A DNA stretch of 47,319 nucleotides from a bacterium (GTDB lineage: Bacteria > Krumholzibacteriota > Krumholzibacteriia > LZORAL124-64-63), in contig JAAEOA010000187.1 in the NCBI GenBank assembly GCA_024223715.1, forward strand, positions 1 through 47,319, written 5' to 3'. Under the pieces are notes generated by a model, which searched no databases, was not told the origin of the DNA, and saw nothing but the letters and a program-made list of their open reading frames with translations. Numbering within the stretch: position 1 is the stretch's first letter; every line of letters starts with the position of its first letter. Below, piece by piece: positions 32,297 to 42,900 of the stretch. Made by a program: the position numbers and the translations under genes.

Positions 32297-32333
32297 CCAA
32301 ACTCAAAGATTTGAGCATCTCAAATTAAGAGAA

Positions 32334-34223
32334 TTATTTGATCAAAGTCATAACCCGTGTTTCGCTGAACGAAGGAGTCGTCAGGCGATAGAAATAAGCA
32401 CCGGAAGCTACGGAAGAACCGCTGCTGTCTTTGCCATTCCAGACAACCGAGTGGTCGCCGGCGGATTTGATTTCACTGATCAGAGTTGCAACCCGAGTAC
32501 CGTCAACAGCATAAACGGCCACTTCAGCGTGGTCTTCCTGAAGCATGCTGAATTTGATAGTAGTGCTGGGGTTGAATGGATTCGGGTAGTTGGCTTTCAG
32601 GCTTGAAGCTGCAACAACCTGGTCACCCACGGGAGACAGAGCATCGTCAATATCGCTCAGGAACTCAGTTCCGGACTGCAACATTTTGTCCGTGTCCATA
32701 TCCTGCAGGTAAACAGTGGCACGCAGATTGTTGTAACTCCAGCTTTGAACCAAAGGAGTGTCGATAACAAAGGTATGGGTACCCATAGTTGTTGGGCAGT
32801 CCAGACCGTCAACATCGGGCCAGATGTAGCGCATGGCCTGATTATGATGCGTCTCTCCGTTACCACCGGGGTAGTACACGTTATCTTCGGTAACATAAGC
32901 ACGCAGTTTGAGGTTTTCGATGGGCTGCATCATCTCAATGTTGTGCACTTTTACTGTCAATTCATCAGTGTCATCATTGAAGAACAACTCGATGGAATTG
33001 GGAGACTTGATCAACTTGGCAGCATTGTAATCGCCAACAATGTTACCAGATTCCATGCCGTCGATAAAGAAAGCAGGAACACCGCTGACTCCATAATAAG
33101 CAACCATATCCTGAGATTGGGCAGAATTTGCATTGTACATGGAATCCGAGCCAGGCCACCAGACGTGGATACGAGCCAAGGCTACGTCATTACCCTGAGT
33201 AGGAATGTAATTGTCCAGAGTCTGGTTGGCGGACACACAGGGACCACAGCCAGCGTTGGTAAACAACAATCCCATGGGAATGTGAGGCTGGGTGTAAGCT
33301 GTGTTGTATACGGAACGGGTATCGTTGCCGGGAATCTCATCGCCGTCCATGGTGGTCGTGCAACGAATTTCAATCAGGTGGCCTTCACTAACTGTGTAAA
33401 GAGGAAAAGCCACGTTTACAGTGCCATCGGAAGGCAAGCTGTCAATGTGGGAATTTTCAGAATAGACCACAGATCCGGATTCCAGGATTTCCATGGTGAC
33501 ATCCAATTCAGCGGTATCAGTACCGTTGTTGTAAATGTCAGCTGAAGGGGAAAAGGAGTTTCCGTCATTGTAGGAAACGCCTGAAGGGTAAACAGCGCTG
33601 GGAGTCACATCGCCACCGGCACCAACGAGTTCGAAGACTTTAATATCATCAATGTACCATCTGTCAGAATGTGCACCAGTGTAACGGAAGGCCACATAGA
33701 CTTCAGGCAATCCTGCATAGGCAGAAAGATCCACTTCAATGGGGGTTCCACCGAAACCACCAATAGTGTGGTTGGCAGGAGTCATTTCAGAAACAACAGT
33801 AAAAGCTGCAGGATCAGATTGGCTGGTGGTGCTTACCATAATGTAGTGAACTCCACCGCGGTCGGCCCAATAGGCTTCTTCTTCATACCAGCTCACTTTG
33901 GGAGCAATGTTGTAAGAAAAATCCAAAGCGGGAGTAACCAGATAGTCATCCTGGGCAGCGCCGGAACTGTAATTCATCAGGGCACTATAGGAACCGGTGT
34001 TGGCAGCACTACCGGTACGTGTCCAGCTCCAGCTGGAACCAACATGGATTTTCACCCACTCTAAAGGCGGGAAAGTATTGGATTCAAATCCTTCAACCAG
34101 CAGGTCGACGGTAGTTTCAACGTTAACATCGTCATTACCAGCACCAGCAAGGGCAAAAGCCGGCAGGCAAAGGAAAGTCAACAGAAGAAACAGCATAGTG
34201 GAGCGATTTTGACAATAATTCAT
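32334..34223 (-). CDS. Secreted multidomain protein with Omp28-like thioredoxin domain and FlgD-like C-terminus
   Basis: 629 residues with a signal peptide (about 1-26). In order: a choice-of-anchor-J/MAM-like jelly-roll domain (about 42-198), with EGFESNTFPPLEWVKI at its start and DRWYIDDIKVFEL at its end; a CARDB/Ig-like domain (about 205-310); and an Omp28/thioredoxin-like domain (about 313-450) with TNAGCGPCVSANQTLDNY (Cys326, Cys329) and the cis-Pro-type GVSGVPAFFIDG. A beta domain follows to about 540. The terminal sorting-type module begins NYPNPFNPSTTIKFSM and ends RVMTLIK. It is a plausible extracellular disulfide-active or adhesion protein; the CGPC pair suggests redox competence, but this is not proven. 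It is monocistronic, with a strong terminator. GGGGG lies a few bases before the ATG. Confidence 0.88.
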   Translation of the reverse strand: MNYCQNRSTMLFLLLTFLCLPAFALAGAGNDDVNVETTVDLLVEGFESNTFPPLEWVKIHVGSSWSWTRTGSAANTGSYSALMNYSSGAAQDDYLVTPALDFSYNIAPKVSWYEEEAYWADRGGVHYIMVSTTSQSDPAAFTVVSEMTPANHTIGGFGGTPIEVDLSAYAGLPEVYVAFRYTGAHSDRWYIDDIKVFELVGAGGDVTPSAVYPSGVSYNDGNSFSPSADIYNNGTDTAELDVTMEILESGSVVYSENSHIDSLPSDGTVNVAFPLYTVSEGHLIEIRCTTTMDGDEIPGNDTRSVYNTAYTQPHIPMGLLFTNAGCGPCVSANQTLDNYIPTQGNDVALARIHVWWPGSDSMYNANSAQSQDMVAYYGVSGVPAFFIDGMESGNIVGDYNAAKLIKSPNSIELFFNDDTDELTVKVHNIEMMQPIENLKLRAYVTEDNVYYPGGNGETHHNQAMRYIWPDVDGLDCPTTMGTHTFVIDTPLVQSWSYNNLRATVYLQDMDTDKMLQSGTEFLSDIDDALSPVGDQVVAASSLKANYPNPFNPSTTIKFSMLQEDHAEVAVYAVDGTRVATLISEIKSAGDHSVVWNGKDSSGSSVASGAYFYRLTTPSFSETRVMTLIK

Positions 34224-34623
34224 TGGTCCCCCCCAAAGGGTTTAGTGGGTGAAGCGTGGCACACATTAACTCCCCAAAAGAAACAACTCTTTTGGGCTAC
34301 GAAGGCCTGATTTCACGTACAAGCCATTGAATTTTCACTTTCAAAACTTTACGTTTGATCATGTCGGGCATGACATTCAGAACATATTCAGACAAATCAA
34401 GCCACAAAAAACTCAGTATACATGATACCACATAATACAAGTACTTGTTAAGGGGGTATTTTTGAAATAATGGCTCCAAAGGGTTGTTTTTTTGTTTTTG
34501 AAACCCTCAATTTGCAAAAACCAACCAAGAACCGGGGTTTACAACCTGCCCTCGTGACATTAGCTTATCCGGACACTGTTCAATAAAACATGGAATTTCT
34601 GCGGACTGGAAGGCTGAAAAAGC
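34224..34623. other. Divergent intergenic region upstream of glnS
   Basis: 400 bases between the Omp28-like gene and glnS. A hairpin with 8-bp arms (CCCAAAAG at 34273-34280, CTTTTGGG at 34289-34296) lies in the leader of the minus-strand gene; it has no T-tail, so it is not a terminator. The AT-rich stretch 34320-34500 should carry the promoters, but I could not choose a clear pair. No RNA gene was seen. Confidence 0.4.
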
Positions 34624-36345
34624 ATGATTGACCCAAAAAACTCTCCGGAAACCCCCTGCGAAGGCACCGAAACCACAGAAAGTCTGGATTTTATACGCAC
34701 TCAGGTACAAGCCGACCTGAACTCTGGCCTCAATGATGGCCGGGTTCACACCCGCTTTCCCCCCGAGCCCAACGGCTATCTGCACATCGGTCATGCCAAA
34801 AGCATCCTGCTGAACAGCGGCATAGCTGGAGAATTTGGCGGCAAATTCAATTTGCGCTTCGATGATACCAATCCGGAAAAAGAAGATCTGGAATACGTGG
34901 AATCCATTAAGGAAGACATGAAATGGCTGGGCACCGATTGGGAAGAACGTGAATTTTATGCTTCCGATTATTTTGAACAGCTTTACGAATGGGCCCAGTT
35001 TTTAATTCGCGAGGGTAAAGCCTACGTTTGCAGCCTGAATCTGGAGCAAATTCGGGAATATCGTGGAACGGTAAAAGAAGCAGGACGCCCCAGCCCGGAC
35101 CGGGACCGGACTGCGGAAGAAAGCCTGGAACTTCTCGATGGCATGCGTCATGGGAAATTTGAGGAAGGCGCTTACACTCTTCGGGCAAAAATTGACATGG
35201 CCCACAGCAATATGAAAATGCGCGACCCGCTCATTTACCGGATTCGCAAAGTGACCCACCACCGCACCGGTAACGAGTGGAAAATTTATCCCTTTTACGA
35301 TTTTGCCCATGGCCAGAGCGACGCCATTGAAGGCATCACCCACTCCATTTGCACCCTGGAATTTGAAGTGAACCGTCCTCTTTATGAATGGTTCATCGCC
35401 AACCTGCCTGTGCCCTCTGAGCCCCGGCAAATTGAATTTGCACGACTGAACCTGACCTACACCATTATGAGCAAGCGCAAACTGCTGCAACTGGTAGAGC
35501 AGAATCATGTCAACAGCTGGGACGACCCACGCATGCCCACCATCAGTGGCCTGCGCCGGTTGGGTTATACATCGGAATCCATCCGGACTTTCTGCGACCG
35601 TATTGGCCTGGCCAAACGCGACAGCACCGTGGATCTGGACCTTCTCAAATGGGCCATCCGCAGCGAACTCAACCTGACTGCCACACGGTATATGGGTGTT
35701 TTGCGGCCCTTGAAGGTCGTCATTACAAATTACCCTGAGGGTAAGGTTGAAGATATTGAATGCGTTAACAATCCTGAAGATGAAAGCGCCGGCACTCGCA
35801 CGGTTCCTTTCAGCCGGGAAATTTATATTGAGCAGGACGATTTCCGAATTGAAGCCAATCGTAAATTTTTCCGCCTGAAACCCGGCAAAGAAGTACGCCT
35901 GAAGCATGCTTACTTCGTTACCTGTGATGAGTATATTCAGAATGACGATGGCGAAGTGGTTGAATTGCGATGCACTTACGATCCGGAAAGTTATGGCGGC
36001 CAAAGTCCCGATGGCCGCAAAGTTAAAGGAACCCTGCACTGGGTCAGTGCCGAACATGCCGTAACTGCTGAGGTTCGCCTTTATGACAACCTTTTCCGCG
36101 AACCTTTCCCGGAAGCTGAAGGTCACTTCCTGGAAAACCTGAACCCGGACAGTCTGGAGATTTTGACCAACGCCAAGCTGGAAACCAACATTTCCGAAGT
36201 CACCGCAGAAAACCGCTGGCAGTTCATGCGTCACGGATATTTCTGCCTGGATTCAAAAGATTCAACGCCTGAAAAACTTGTGATCAACCGCACAGTAACT
36301 CTTAAGGACAGCTGGGCCAAACTTGAAGCCAAAACCAAAAAGTAG
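34624..36345 (+). CDS. glnS: Glutaminyl-tRNA synthetase
   Basis: 573 residues, close to the length of Escherichia coli GlnRS (554). It is a class I synthetase: the HIGH motif lies in FPPEPNGYLHIGHAKSI (His54-His57), the KMSKS-type motif is MSKRK (282-286), and FDDTNPEKE and the DWEEREFYASDYFEQLYEWA segment are GlnRS-typical. The two C-terminal beta-barrel anticodon-binding domains are present (VEDIECVNNPED, GKEVRLKHAYFVTCDE, HWVSAEHAVTAEVRLYD). It charges tRNA-Gln with glutamine in the cytoplasm, so this organism may not depend on the GatCAB amidation route for Gln-tRNA. The next gene, selD, starts nine bases after the stop, indicating co-transcription. Confidence 0.97.
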   Translation: MIDPKNSPETPCEGTETTESLDFIRTQVQADLNSGLNDGRVHTRFPPEPNGYLHIGHAKSILLNSGIAGEFGGKFNLRFDDTNPEKEDLEYVESIKEDMKWLGTDWEEREFYASDYFEQLYEWAQFLIREGKAYVCSLNLEQIREYRGTVKEAGRPSPDRDRTAEESLELLDGMRHGKFEEGAYTLRAKIDMAHSNMKMRDPLIYRIRKVTHHRTGNEWKIYPFYDFAHGQSDAIEGITHSICTLEFEVNRPLYEWFIANLPVPSEPRQIEFARLNLTYTIMSKRKLLQLVEQNHVNSWDDPRMPTISGLRRLGYTSESIRTFCDRIGLAKRDSTVDLDLLKWAIRSELNLTATRYMGVLRPLKVVITNYPEGKVEDIECVNNPEDESAGTRTVPFSREIYIEQDDFRIEANRKFFRLKPGKEVRLKHAYFVTCDEYIQNDDGEVVELRCTYDPESYGGQSPDGRKVKGTLHWVSAEHAVTAEVRLYDNLFREPFPEAEGHFLENLNPDSLEILTNAKLETNISEVTAENRWQFMRHGYFCLDSKDSTPEKLVINRTVTLKDSWAKLEAKTKK

Positions 36346-36354
36346 TGAGGTGAT

Positions 36355-37404
36355 ATGTCTTTCAACGAACGAGTCGCCCTGACCCATTACGCCAAAAGCG
36401 CCGGCTGAGCAGCTAAACTCAGTCCGGGGGACCTGGACCAAATTCTTGAGCCCATTCGAGCCGCCAATCCGGCCGACCTTCTGGTTGGTTTCGACACCGC
36501 GGACGATGCCGGCGTGTATCGATTGAACGACGAAAAAGCCATCATTTCAACCGCCGACTTCATTACTCCCGTGGTTGACGATGCTGCAACTTTCGGCCGT
36601 GTGGCAGCCGCGAACTCAATCAGCGATGTGTACGCCATGGGCGGCACTCCAATGATGGCTCTGAACCTGCTGGGCTTCCCGCCTGTGGGTTTGCCCAACC
36701 ACATTCTGGGTGAAATACTTTCCGGAGCAGGAGAAATCTGTGCGCAGGCTGGTTGTGCTGTGGCCGGTGGTCATACGGTTCGCGACGACGAAATTAAGTT
36801 CGGCCTGAGTGTTACCGGACAAGTGCATCCCGATCGAATTTTGCGCAATAGCACCGCCCAGCCAGGCGACAAGCTTGTATTGACCAAGCCCCTTGGCACT
36901 GGCGCCCTTGTGGCCGCATTAAAAAAAGACCAAGTGGATAGCGCTGGTTATGATGCTCTGATTGCCTGTATGACAACCTTGAACAAATGCGGCATGCGTT
37001 TGTTTGATTTCGGTGCCACCGCCTGCACCGATGTTACCGGTTTTGGTCTCAGCGGCCATTCCCTGGAAATGGCCAAAGGGTCTCATGTTCAACTGATCAT
37101 TGAGTCTTCGGCATTGCCACTGTTGCCCAACGCCGTTCAGCTTTGTGCTGACGGATTTACCTGTGGTGGCACCAAGTCCAATGCTAATTACACTGGACAA
37201 GCCATTGAATTTTCTGATGAGTTGCAAGAGGGCATGATTGGCCTGATTAATGACCCTCAAACCAGTGGCGGTTTGTTGGTTTCAGTCAAAGCTGATCGCT
37301 TGGATGATATGCTGGAAATGCTGAAAGACGAGAATACCCTGGCCGTGGCTGTGATTGGAGAAGTAGCGGATTTTAAAGAAGATTCGTTTGTTAGATTTTC
37401 TTAA
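36355..37404 (+). CDS. selD: Selenophosphate synthetase, itself a selenoprotein (in-frame UGA = Sec18)
   Basis: Reading from ATG 36355 (GAGGTG five bases upstream, nine bases after glnS) gives LTHYAKSAG-[UGA]-AAKLSPGDL. The TGA at 36406-36408 falls exactly at the catalytic Cys/Sec position of SelD, three residues before the essential Lys21 (Cys17 and Lys20 in Escherichia coli). Reading through it continues in one frame to 37404 for 349 residues, with FDTADDAGVY, AAANSISDVYAMGG, AVAGGHTVRDDEIKFGLSVTG, TDVTGFGLSGHSLEMA and NDPQTSGGLL. A standard caller would start at 36514 and lose the active site. A hairpin typical of bacterial SECIS elements follows the UGA. The enzyme makes selenophosphate from selenide and ATP for Sec-tRNA and selenouridine synthesis. 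SelA, SelB and tRNA-Sec must be encoded elsewhere. Confidence 0.95.
36422..36438 (+). promoter_or_regulatory. Bacterial SECIS-like hairpin in selD
   Basis: GTCCGGG pairs with CCTGGAC (seven pairs including one G-T) around a GGA triloop. It begins 13 bases and reaches its loop about 20 bases after the UGA codon. Bacterial SECIS elements sit just downstream of UGA inside the coding sequence and have a G at the start of the apical loop; both hold here. An outer CTCA/TGAG pairing (36418-36421 with 36447-36450) could extend it. Confidence 0.75.
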
Positions 37405-37580
37405 AAGTTAAAATCAGATACCACCCTGATAAATAAACACCTTAATCGGCCCCGCCATGGGGATGGCTAATTGACCACAATTCCACTCCGGAGGGCGGCA
37501 GGGATAAAAATCCTAAACCCCCTTATCTTTGTGCCGATCAAACACCTGGTTGTATAACTTCGCCTGTCCAAGGAGCCATT

Positions 37581-38456
37581 GTGCCACAAACTGTTTCAAA
37601 ATCACTGTTGGATGTCCATCCAAGGGAACTCAAAGGAATAATAAAAGAAATTCCCACCCTTCCGGTCATCTACCAGGAACTGTTTCAGAAAATGCAGGAT
37701 GCCAATGTTTCGGTGCCGGAAATTGCTGAAATCATTTCGCAAGACCAGGCCCTGACCTCCAAAATTCTGCATCTTGTTAATTCGGCTTTCTATGGTTACA
37801 GCAAAGAAATTCGTACCATCAGCCGTGCGGTGGTCATTCTGGGTTTTCAAGCCGTTCGCAGCGCTGCTTTGGCCATCAGTGTCTTCGATTTTTTTAATGG
37901 TGAAGATTCAAACCAAATCGATATGACTCAGTTCTGGAAGCACAGCATTGCCTGTGGCAGCATCTGCAAAGTTCTTGCTGAAGAAGTGAAAATCAATCAA
38001 CAAGAAGAAGCCTTTGTTGTGGGACTGCTTCACGACACTGGAAAACTTATTGAAAAACGGTATTTTTCCGATGACTTTGACGAGTTGGTAAAAGCCGCAC
38101 AGGAACAGGAAATGACCTGGTTCGATACGGAAAAAGCCCTCTTCCAAATTCATCACGCCACAATTGGTAAAGCCATTTTCCGGGCCTGGAAATTCCCCTC
38201 CAGCGTAGTAGATGCCGTTCAATTTCACCACACGCCGGACTCGGCCACCAAGTTCCCCCAGCTAACCGCTTTGGCCCACCTGGGAGACTATATGGCATAT
38301 CCTTTGGGTTATCCTTCACCGGGAGCCCTGCCTCCCACCGGTTGCAACCCGGCCGCTTTGAAAATTCTGGGTTTAACCCTGGAAGACTGCCAGCGCCTGA
38401 TTCCCAAAATTGAAGAGGACCTTGACGGGGCCATGGAAATTTTGAAATTGGTCTGA
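37581..38456 (+). CDS. HDOD-domain protein
   Basis: 291 residues beginning with GTG five bases after AAGGAG. The HDOD domain (about 20-220) shows IKEIPTLPVIYQELFQKMQD, IAEIISQDQALTSKILHLVNSAFYG, IRTISRAVVILGFQAVRSAAL and FVVGLLHDTGKLI (HD pair), then IHHATIGKAIFRAWKFPSSVVDAVQFHH. HDOD proteins are degenerate HD-family modules used in bacterial signalling, chemotaxis, motility and surface regulation; most are thought not to be phosphodiesterases. This one retains an HD pair in GLLHDTGK. No second domain (GGDEF, EAL or receiver) is fused. It stands alone between selD, 176 bases upstream, and the nuclease gene, about 84 bases downstream. Confidence 0.92.
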   Translation: MPQTVSKSLLDVHPRELKGIIKEIPTLPVIYQELFQKMQDANVSVPEIAEIISQDQALTSKILHLVNSAFYGYSKEIRTISRAVVILGFQAVRSAALAISVFDFFNGEDSNQIDMTQFWKHSIACGSICKVLAEEVKINQQEEAFVVGLLHDTGKLIEKRYFSDDFDELVKAAQEQEMTWFDTEKALFQIHHATIGKAIFRAWKFPSSVVDAVQFHHTPDSATKFPQLTALAHLGDYMAYPLGYPSPGALPPTGCNPAALKILGLTLEDCQRLIPKIEEDLDGAMEILKLV

Positions 38457-38540
38457 TCGACAGTTTTTTTATCCCCGATAAAGACACAACCCCCAGCTCA
38501 TGTTATGTTGTCACTCATAATCTGAAAGCATCAGTTTTTC

Positions 38541-39947
38541 TTGTGGGGGGCATCCGGTTTGGCCGAAACATTTTCCCGAATTTCATCTGAAAACAAACCC
38601 GGAGTATGCATTCTTTTTGTTGGCGACATGCATCTGGGAGTTCTTCCTGCCCGACTTATGGGGCCCCTGTCTGAGTATTTACAGGAAACCCAAAAAATTA
38701 ACATTCACGACCTCGGGCCTGCAGGCGCCTGGAGGCGAGTTGTGGACATGGCCATCGAACGGGAAGTTCATGCTGTGGCCCTGGCTGGTGATCTTGTAGA
38801 TCGGAACAATGCCCTCTTTGAAGCTTTTGGTTTACTGGAGGATGGCTTACGTCGTCTGGAAGCGGCCAACATTCCTGTTGTCGCCGTTGCAGGAAACCAC
38901 GACACCGAAGTCCTGCCACGCCTGGAACCTCTGCTGAATAATCTGGTCCTTTTGGGACCTGGAGGGACCTGGTCCAGTCATCTTATAAAAGGAGACCATC
39001 CCTTGGCTGTTCGGCTCACCGGATGGTCCTTTCCCTCCCGGCATTATCAATCCAGCCCTTTAAAAAACGGGGCCCCTGATCCCGATACCCACCATCCCAC
39101 CTTGGGTCTGTTGCATGCAGATCTTGATCAGACGACCAGCAACTATGCACCGGTACCGACATCACAACTATTAGACGCCGGATATAAAGCCTGGTTTTTG
39201 GGACACACCCACACTCCCGGTGAAATTAGTACCGATGGCAGCCCCTTTTATCTTGGATCACTCTGTGGGCTTCATCCCGGCGAAACCGGCGAACACGGCC
39301 CCGTGCTTGTTGAACTGAACGCTCAGGGAGAAATGAGCATGCAACGTCTGCCGCTGGCGACCTTGCGTTGGGAAAACCTGATTCTTGATCTGTCCGATCT
39401 TGCTAATCCGTCTGATGACCTCCTGCCTCACCTGTTGCATCAATTGACTGAAAAGGCCAAATCCCTTTCAACTGCTTTGGACCGTACATTGGCTCTGGGT
39501 TTTCGCCTGCGATTGACCGGATCGCTGGAGAATCCAAGCCAGCTGCGGGAAAGTCTTTCCCGAATTGAAGACGATCTGTCCCTTCTGATTTCTGAGAATC
39601 TTGGCACCCTTCTTTTTGTGGACAAAATTTCCAACCACACCACTCAGAAAATTGATCTGGTGGAATTGGCTCAGCAGGAATATCCGGAAGGTCTTCTGGC
39701 CCGGCAAATTCTGGTATTGGAAAATCATTCAGCACCCATTCCCGGTGTGACCCGGACCGATGAATATAAAGAAAAACTAATATCCAAAGCCCGACAAGAG
39801 CTGGATCAGATTGATAGAAAAAGTGCTTATCTTGGTCTGGGGAAGCCTCTTGAAACCGAAGAGATATGCACTCTTCTGGCCGATAGCGCCCGAAAGGCTC
39901 TGGAAGAAGTTCTGAAACGCAAGGAGGTGGGTCATGCGGCTGAATAA
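38541..39947 (+). CDS. SbcD/YhaO-like metallophosphoesterase (exonuclease subunit)
   Basis: Up to 468 residues. The metallophosphoesterase core has ILFVGDMHLG (about 24-33), ALAGDLVDRNN (about 80-90), VAVAGNHDTE (about 112-121), GLLHADLDQ and FLGHTHTPGE. These are the Mre11/SbcD-family metal ligands. The C-terminal half is helical and probably binds the partner ATPase. The stop codon lies inside the next gene, a 14-base overlap, so the two subunits are translationally coupled, as in sbcDC or Bacillus yhaON. It is likely to process DNA ends or hairpins in repair. The start is uncertain: TTG at 38541 opens the frame, while TTG at 38559 has a GGGGGG ribosome-binding candidate about eight bases upstream. 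Confidence 0.87.
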   Translation: MWGASGLAETFSRISSENKPGVCILFVGDMHLGVLPARLMGPLSEYLQETQKINIHDLGPAGAWRRVVDMAIEREVHAVALAGDLVDRNNALFEAFGLLEDGLRRLEAANIPVVAVAGNHDTEVLPRLEPLLNNLVLLGPGGTWSSHLIKGDHPLAVRLTGWSFPSRHYQSSPLKNGAPDPDTHHPTLGLLHADLDQTTSNYAPVPTSQLLDAGYKAWFLGHTHTPGEISTDGSPFYLGSLCGLHPGETGEHGPVLVELNAQGEMSMQRLPLATLRWENLILDLSDLANPSDDLLPHLLHQLTEKAKSLSTALDRTLALGFRLRLTGSLENPSQLRESLSRIEDDLSLLISENLGTLLFVDKISNHTTQKIDLVELAQQEYPEGLLARQILVLENHSAPIPGVTRTDEYKEKLISKARQELDQIDRKSAYLGLGKPLETEEICTLLADSARKALEEVLKRKEVGHAAE

Positions 39948-42900
39948 ACTGCAAGTCCACCGCCTGCCTGGAATTCCCGGGGGATTCACCATAAAAACCC
40001 CAGCCACGGTGAATATTATTACCGGCCCCAACGGGATAGGTAAAAGCTCCCTTGTTCGAGCAGTGCGAAAGTTATTATGGAGCCATTTGGCAACCGAGGC
40101 GCCCTTTTCAGTGGAGGCTTTTTTCGATCAGGATAACGCCCTTCTCAAAGCCTCCCGTGATGAAGGCCGGCCAACCCGTTGGTGGCGTGACAGTGTCGCA
40201 GTGGACGCCCCGCATCTGCCTGGTGAACACGTAGCTCGGTGCTACGAGCTGGGAGTTCTGGACCTGGTATTGCCCGCAGGTGGAAAAGTGGAAAAAGAGC
40301 TGGCCAGGGTCATCAACCGGGAAATGTCTGGTGGAGTCAATTTGGACGATGTGGCTCAGTCAGCTTTTTCCTTTTCATCACGCCTGGCAAGTAATAAACG
40401 AAAGGCCTGGAAAACAGCTCAAAAAGAATTGGGCCATTTGAACATCAAACACAAGCAATTGGCCCAGCAGGAACAGGAACTTATACAAAAAAATCAGGAG
40501 TTGAAAAAAACCGAAAATTCAGGACAACGGCTGGCTCTGGTTAACAAACTTCAGGAGTGCCGGGAAATTGGCCGAGAGTTAGTGGCTGCCCGGAAAGAGT
40601 TGGGCTTGTTTGCGTCCTGTCAGGAAAAAGTCCGGCCTGACGATTCCAAAGATCTGGCTGATTTGCATCAGCGTCACCAACGCCAGTCCCTGAAAATTGC
40701 CGACCAGCAAACCATTGTGCAGAACCTCAGAAAACAACTCTCAGAAAAATCTTTTCCTGCAAATCCGATCACTGCCCACGAACCTGGATTGCTAACCCTG
40801 AAAGTCAGGGAAGCTTCAGGTCTGAAGCAGGCCATTGACCTCCTCGAAGAAGAGATATCTCAAAACAAAAAAGCCCTTCAGGACCTCATCACTGAGATGG
40901 ACCCCAACGCAGACAACGATGCAGCCGGGCCTAACCCAGACTCCAAAACCTACTCAGAGTTAGCAAAGATTTTTTCTCAGCTCATGACTGCAACCGCCGG
41001 AACCGAAGCCCTGAAAAATCTTTTGCATTTGCCTGGCCTCAGTAATCCCGCAGAGAACATTGACCAGACCAATAACAACAGTCGGGATTTAGCCATCGAG
41101 GCACTCACTCAATGGCTCCGGGAACCGCCGGCACGATCTCTGTTCTCTTCTGTTCCAGGCATAGTGACATCGGTTGTTGCCGCCCTGGCTGGTTGGTTTT
41201 TTTATACCGAATCCGGAAACCCACTCGGTTTGGCGACTACAGGCACCAGTTGCCTCCTGCTGGGATATCTTTTGTGGAAAGCTTTCAGTGAAAAATCTGC
41301 GGTTGGGAAACTGCAGGATCGGGCTTTGGCCCTTTGCAGGCAGGCGGACCTTAAAACATCACAGCCCCTGGACCGGAATCAGGTCTTTCAAATTTTGAAC
41401 GATGAAATTTCCGCCATATCAGCTTCCAGAACCCGCGCTGCCGTGCGTGAGTTTATTTCCAATCAGCTGGAAAGCAAAACCCAAACCCATTCTGATTTTA
41501 CAATACAACTGGAGAGTTTCAGAAAGGAACATGGCTTGGCCATGGATCGGGAAACTCCTGAGTTGCTGCATCTTTTGAATGTCGTGCCAAGATTCCGCAA
41601 AGTCAGGGAAACCACAAATTCTCTCGATAGTGCTCTCGAATTTAAAACCCAAAAACTCACTGCCGTGTTGCAGGAGTTGCTGCCTGCTTATCAGGCTCTG
41701 GGTCTTGTCGGAAAAACACACGCACCTATCACTGAAACCGAAGCGATTCGTTTCCAGGAAATTCTGGAAAACCGCGTGCAGGGCCTCCAGCAACTTCAGG
41801 ACAAAATTCCCGGGGAAGAAAAATTGCTGCTGCGTTTGCAGGAAAATCTTAAAGACACACAGAATTCTCTGGATGCGTTTTGGGCCCGTCTGGGACGGCC
41901 TACCGATACTGAAGAATTTGAGGTCCTTCAGTTGGTTAAAGGCATTCCGGCGTGGGAAAAAGTCAATGATCTGCTTAGAAGTCTGAAACCGCGGCATGAA
42001 CAAGCAGACCTGGATTTCCGAAGCAACCCTAATCTGCTGGATCCTGATTATGCAGAAGGCCTCGACCCTGATGAATTACGGGCATTGACCCAAAGTCTGC
42101 AGGATGAAATCGATTCCCGTGAAATAATTCAGGGTGATGTCAAAGTCATTGAATACCGTATACAAGAAGCCAGAACCAGCCTGAAAGTTGCCGAAGCAAC
42201 CGCCATTGTCGAGAACAACCGAACCGAACTTTTTGACACCCGTGATCAGGAAAGGAAGTCCGCATTGGGCCAGATGATTCTTCACGATGTAGAAGAAACC
42301 TATCACCATTCGTCACGGCCAAAAGTTCTTTCTCGAGCAATCCACAGCTTCAATGTTTTTTCACAGGGTCGTTATCAACTTGCAGTCGTTCCCGGTGATA
42401 AAAAAGAAGGCACTTTCCAGGCCCTCAATGCTGAAACCGGAGAAAGCCAAAATCTTGGCGAGCTTTCCGATGGCACACGGTCCCAACTCCTTTTGGCCGT
42501 TCGTCTGGCCTTCATTTCTGAAAACGAAACCGGTAACAAACCCCCAATTTTTCTCGATGAATCGCTGACCTCGGCCGACCCTCAACGGTTTGCTGCCATC
42601 GCCGAGAATCTGGCACAATGGGCCGAAACCGAAAATCGGCAAGTGTTCTACCTTACCACCAACCCCGCCGATGCCACCGCTTGGCAGCTAGTTCTCCAGA
42701 AAAAGAATCTAGCTGAACCAGCACTCATTAATTTGGCTCAAGCCAGGAAACTCGAAGACAATCCGGTGCCCCATGTGGAGCTGAAAACGGTGCCCATTTC
42801 CCCTGCACCGGATAACCTTTCTCCCGCTGAATATGCAAACCTGCTGATGGTTCCCCAGCTGGATCCCTGGCAGCCAGCCCAACAGGCTCATCTATGGTAT

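Larger units (their letters stand above)
31946..32333. other. Intergenic region between convergent genes
   Basis: 388 bases between the prolyl oligopeptidase and the convergent Omp28-like gene. It contains the palindrome at 31967-31991 and the terminator at 32265-32296. The roughly 270 bases between them show no coding frame with a start signal and no recognised RNA. Confidence 0.4.

Noticed and set aside
34273-34296. Hairpin CCCAAAAG/CTTTTGGG considered as a terminator
   Set aside because: No T-run on either strand, and it lies in a divergent promoter region, so a terminator role is unlikely.
35002-36234. Long minus-strand open frame (about 410 residues) inside glnS
   Set aside because: It is antisense to a complete, well-conserved gene and has no recognisable domains; it is a by-product of glnS codon usage. 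The same applies to the long antisense frames at 31091-31867, 32745-33545 and 13954-14646.
36514-37404. A 296-residue selD beginning at ATG 36514
   Set aside because: This start lacks the active-site segment and the essential Lys. The frame upstream through the UGA matches SelD and has a proper ribosome-binding site at 36355.
37405-37580. GC-rich stretch between selD and the HDOD gene considered as tRNA-Sec or a riboswitch
   Set aside because: No cloverleaf, no T-arm consensus and no CCA end. Only short local pairings such as GCCAT/ATGGC are present.
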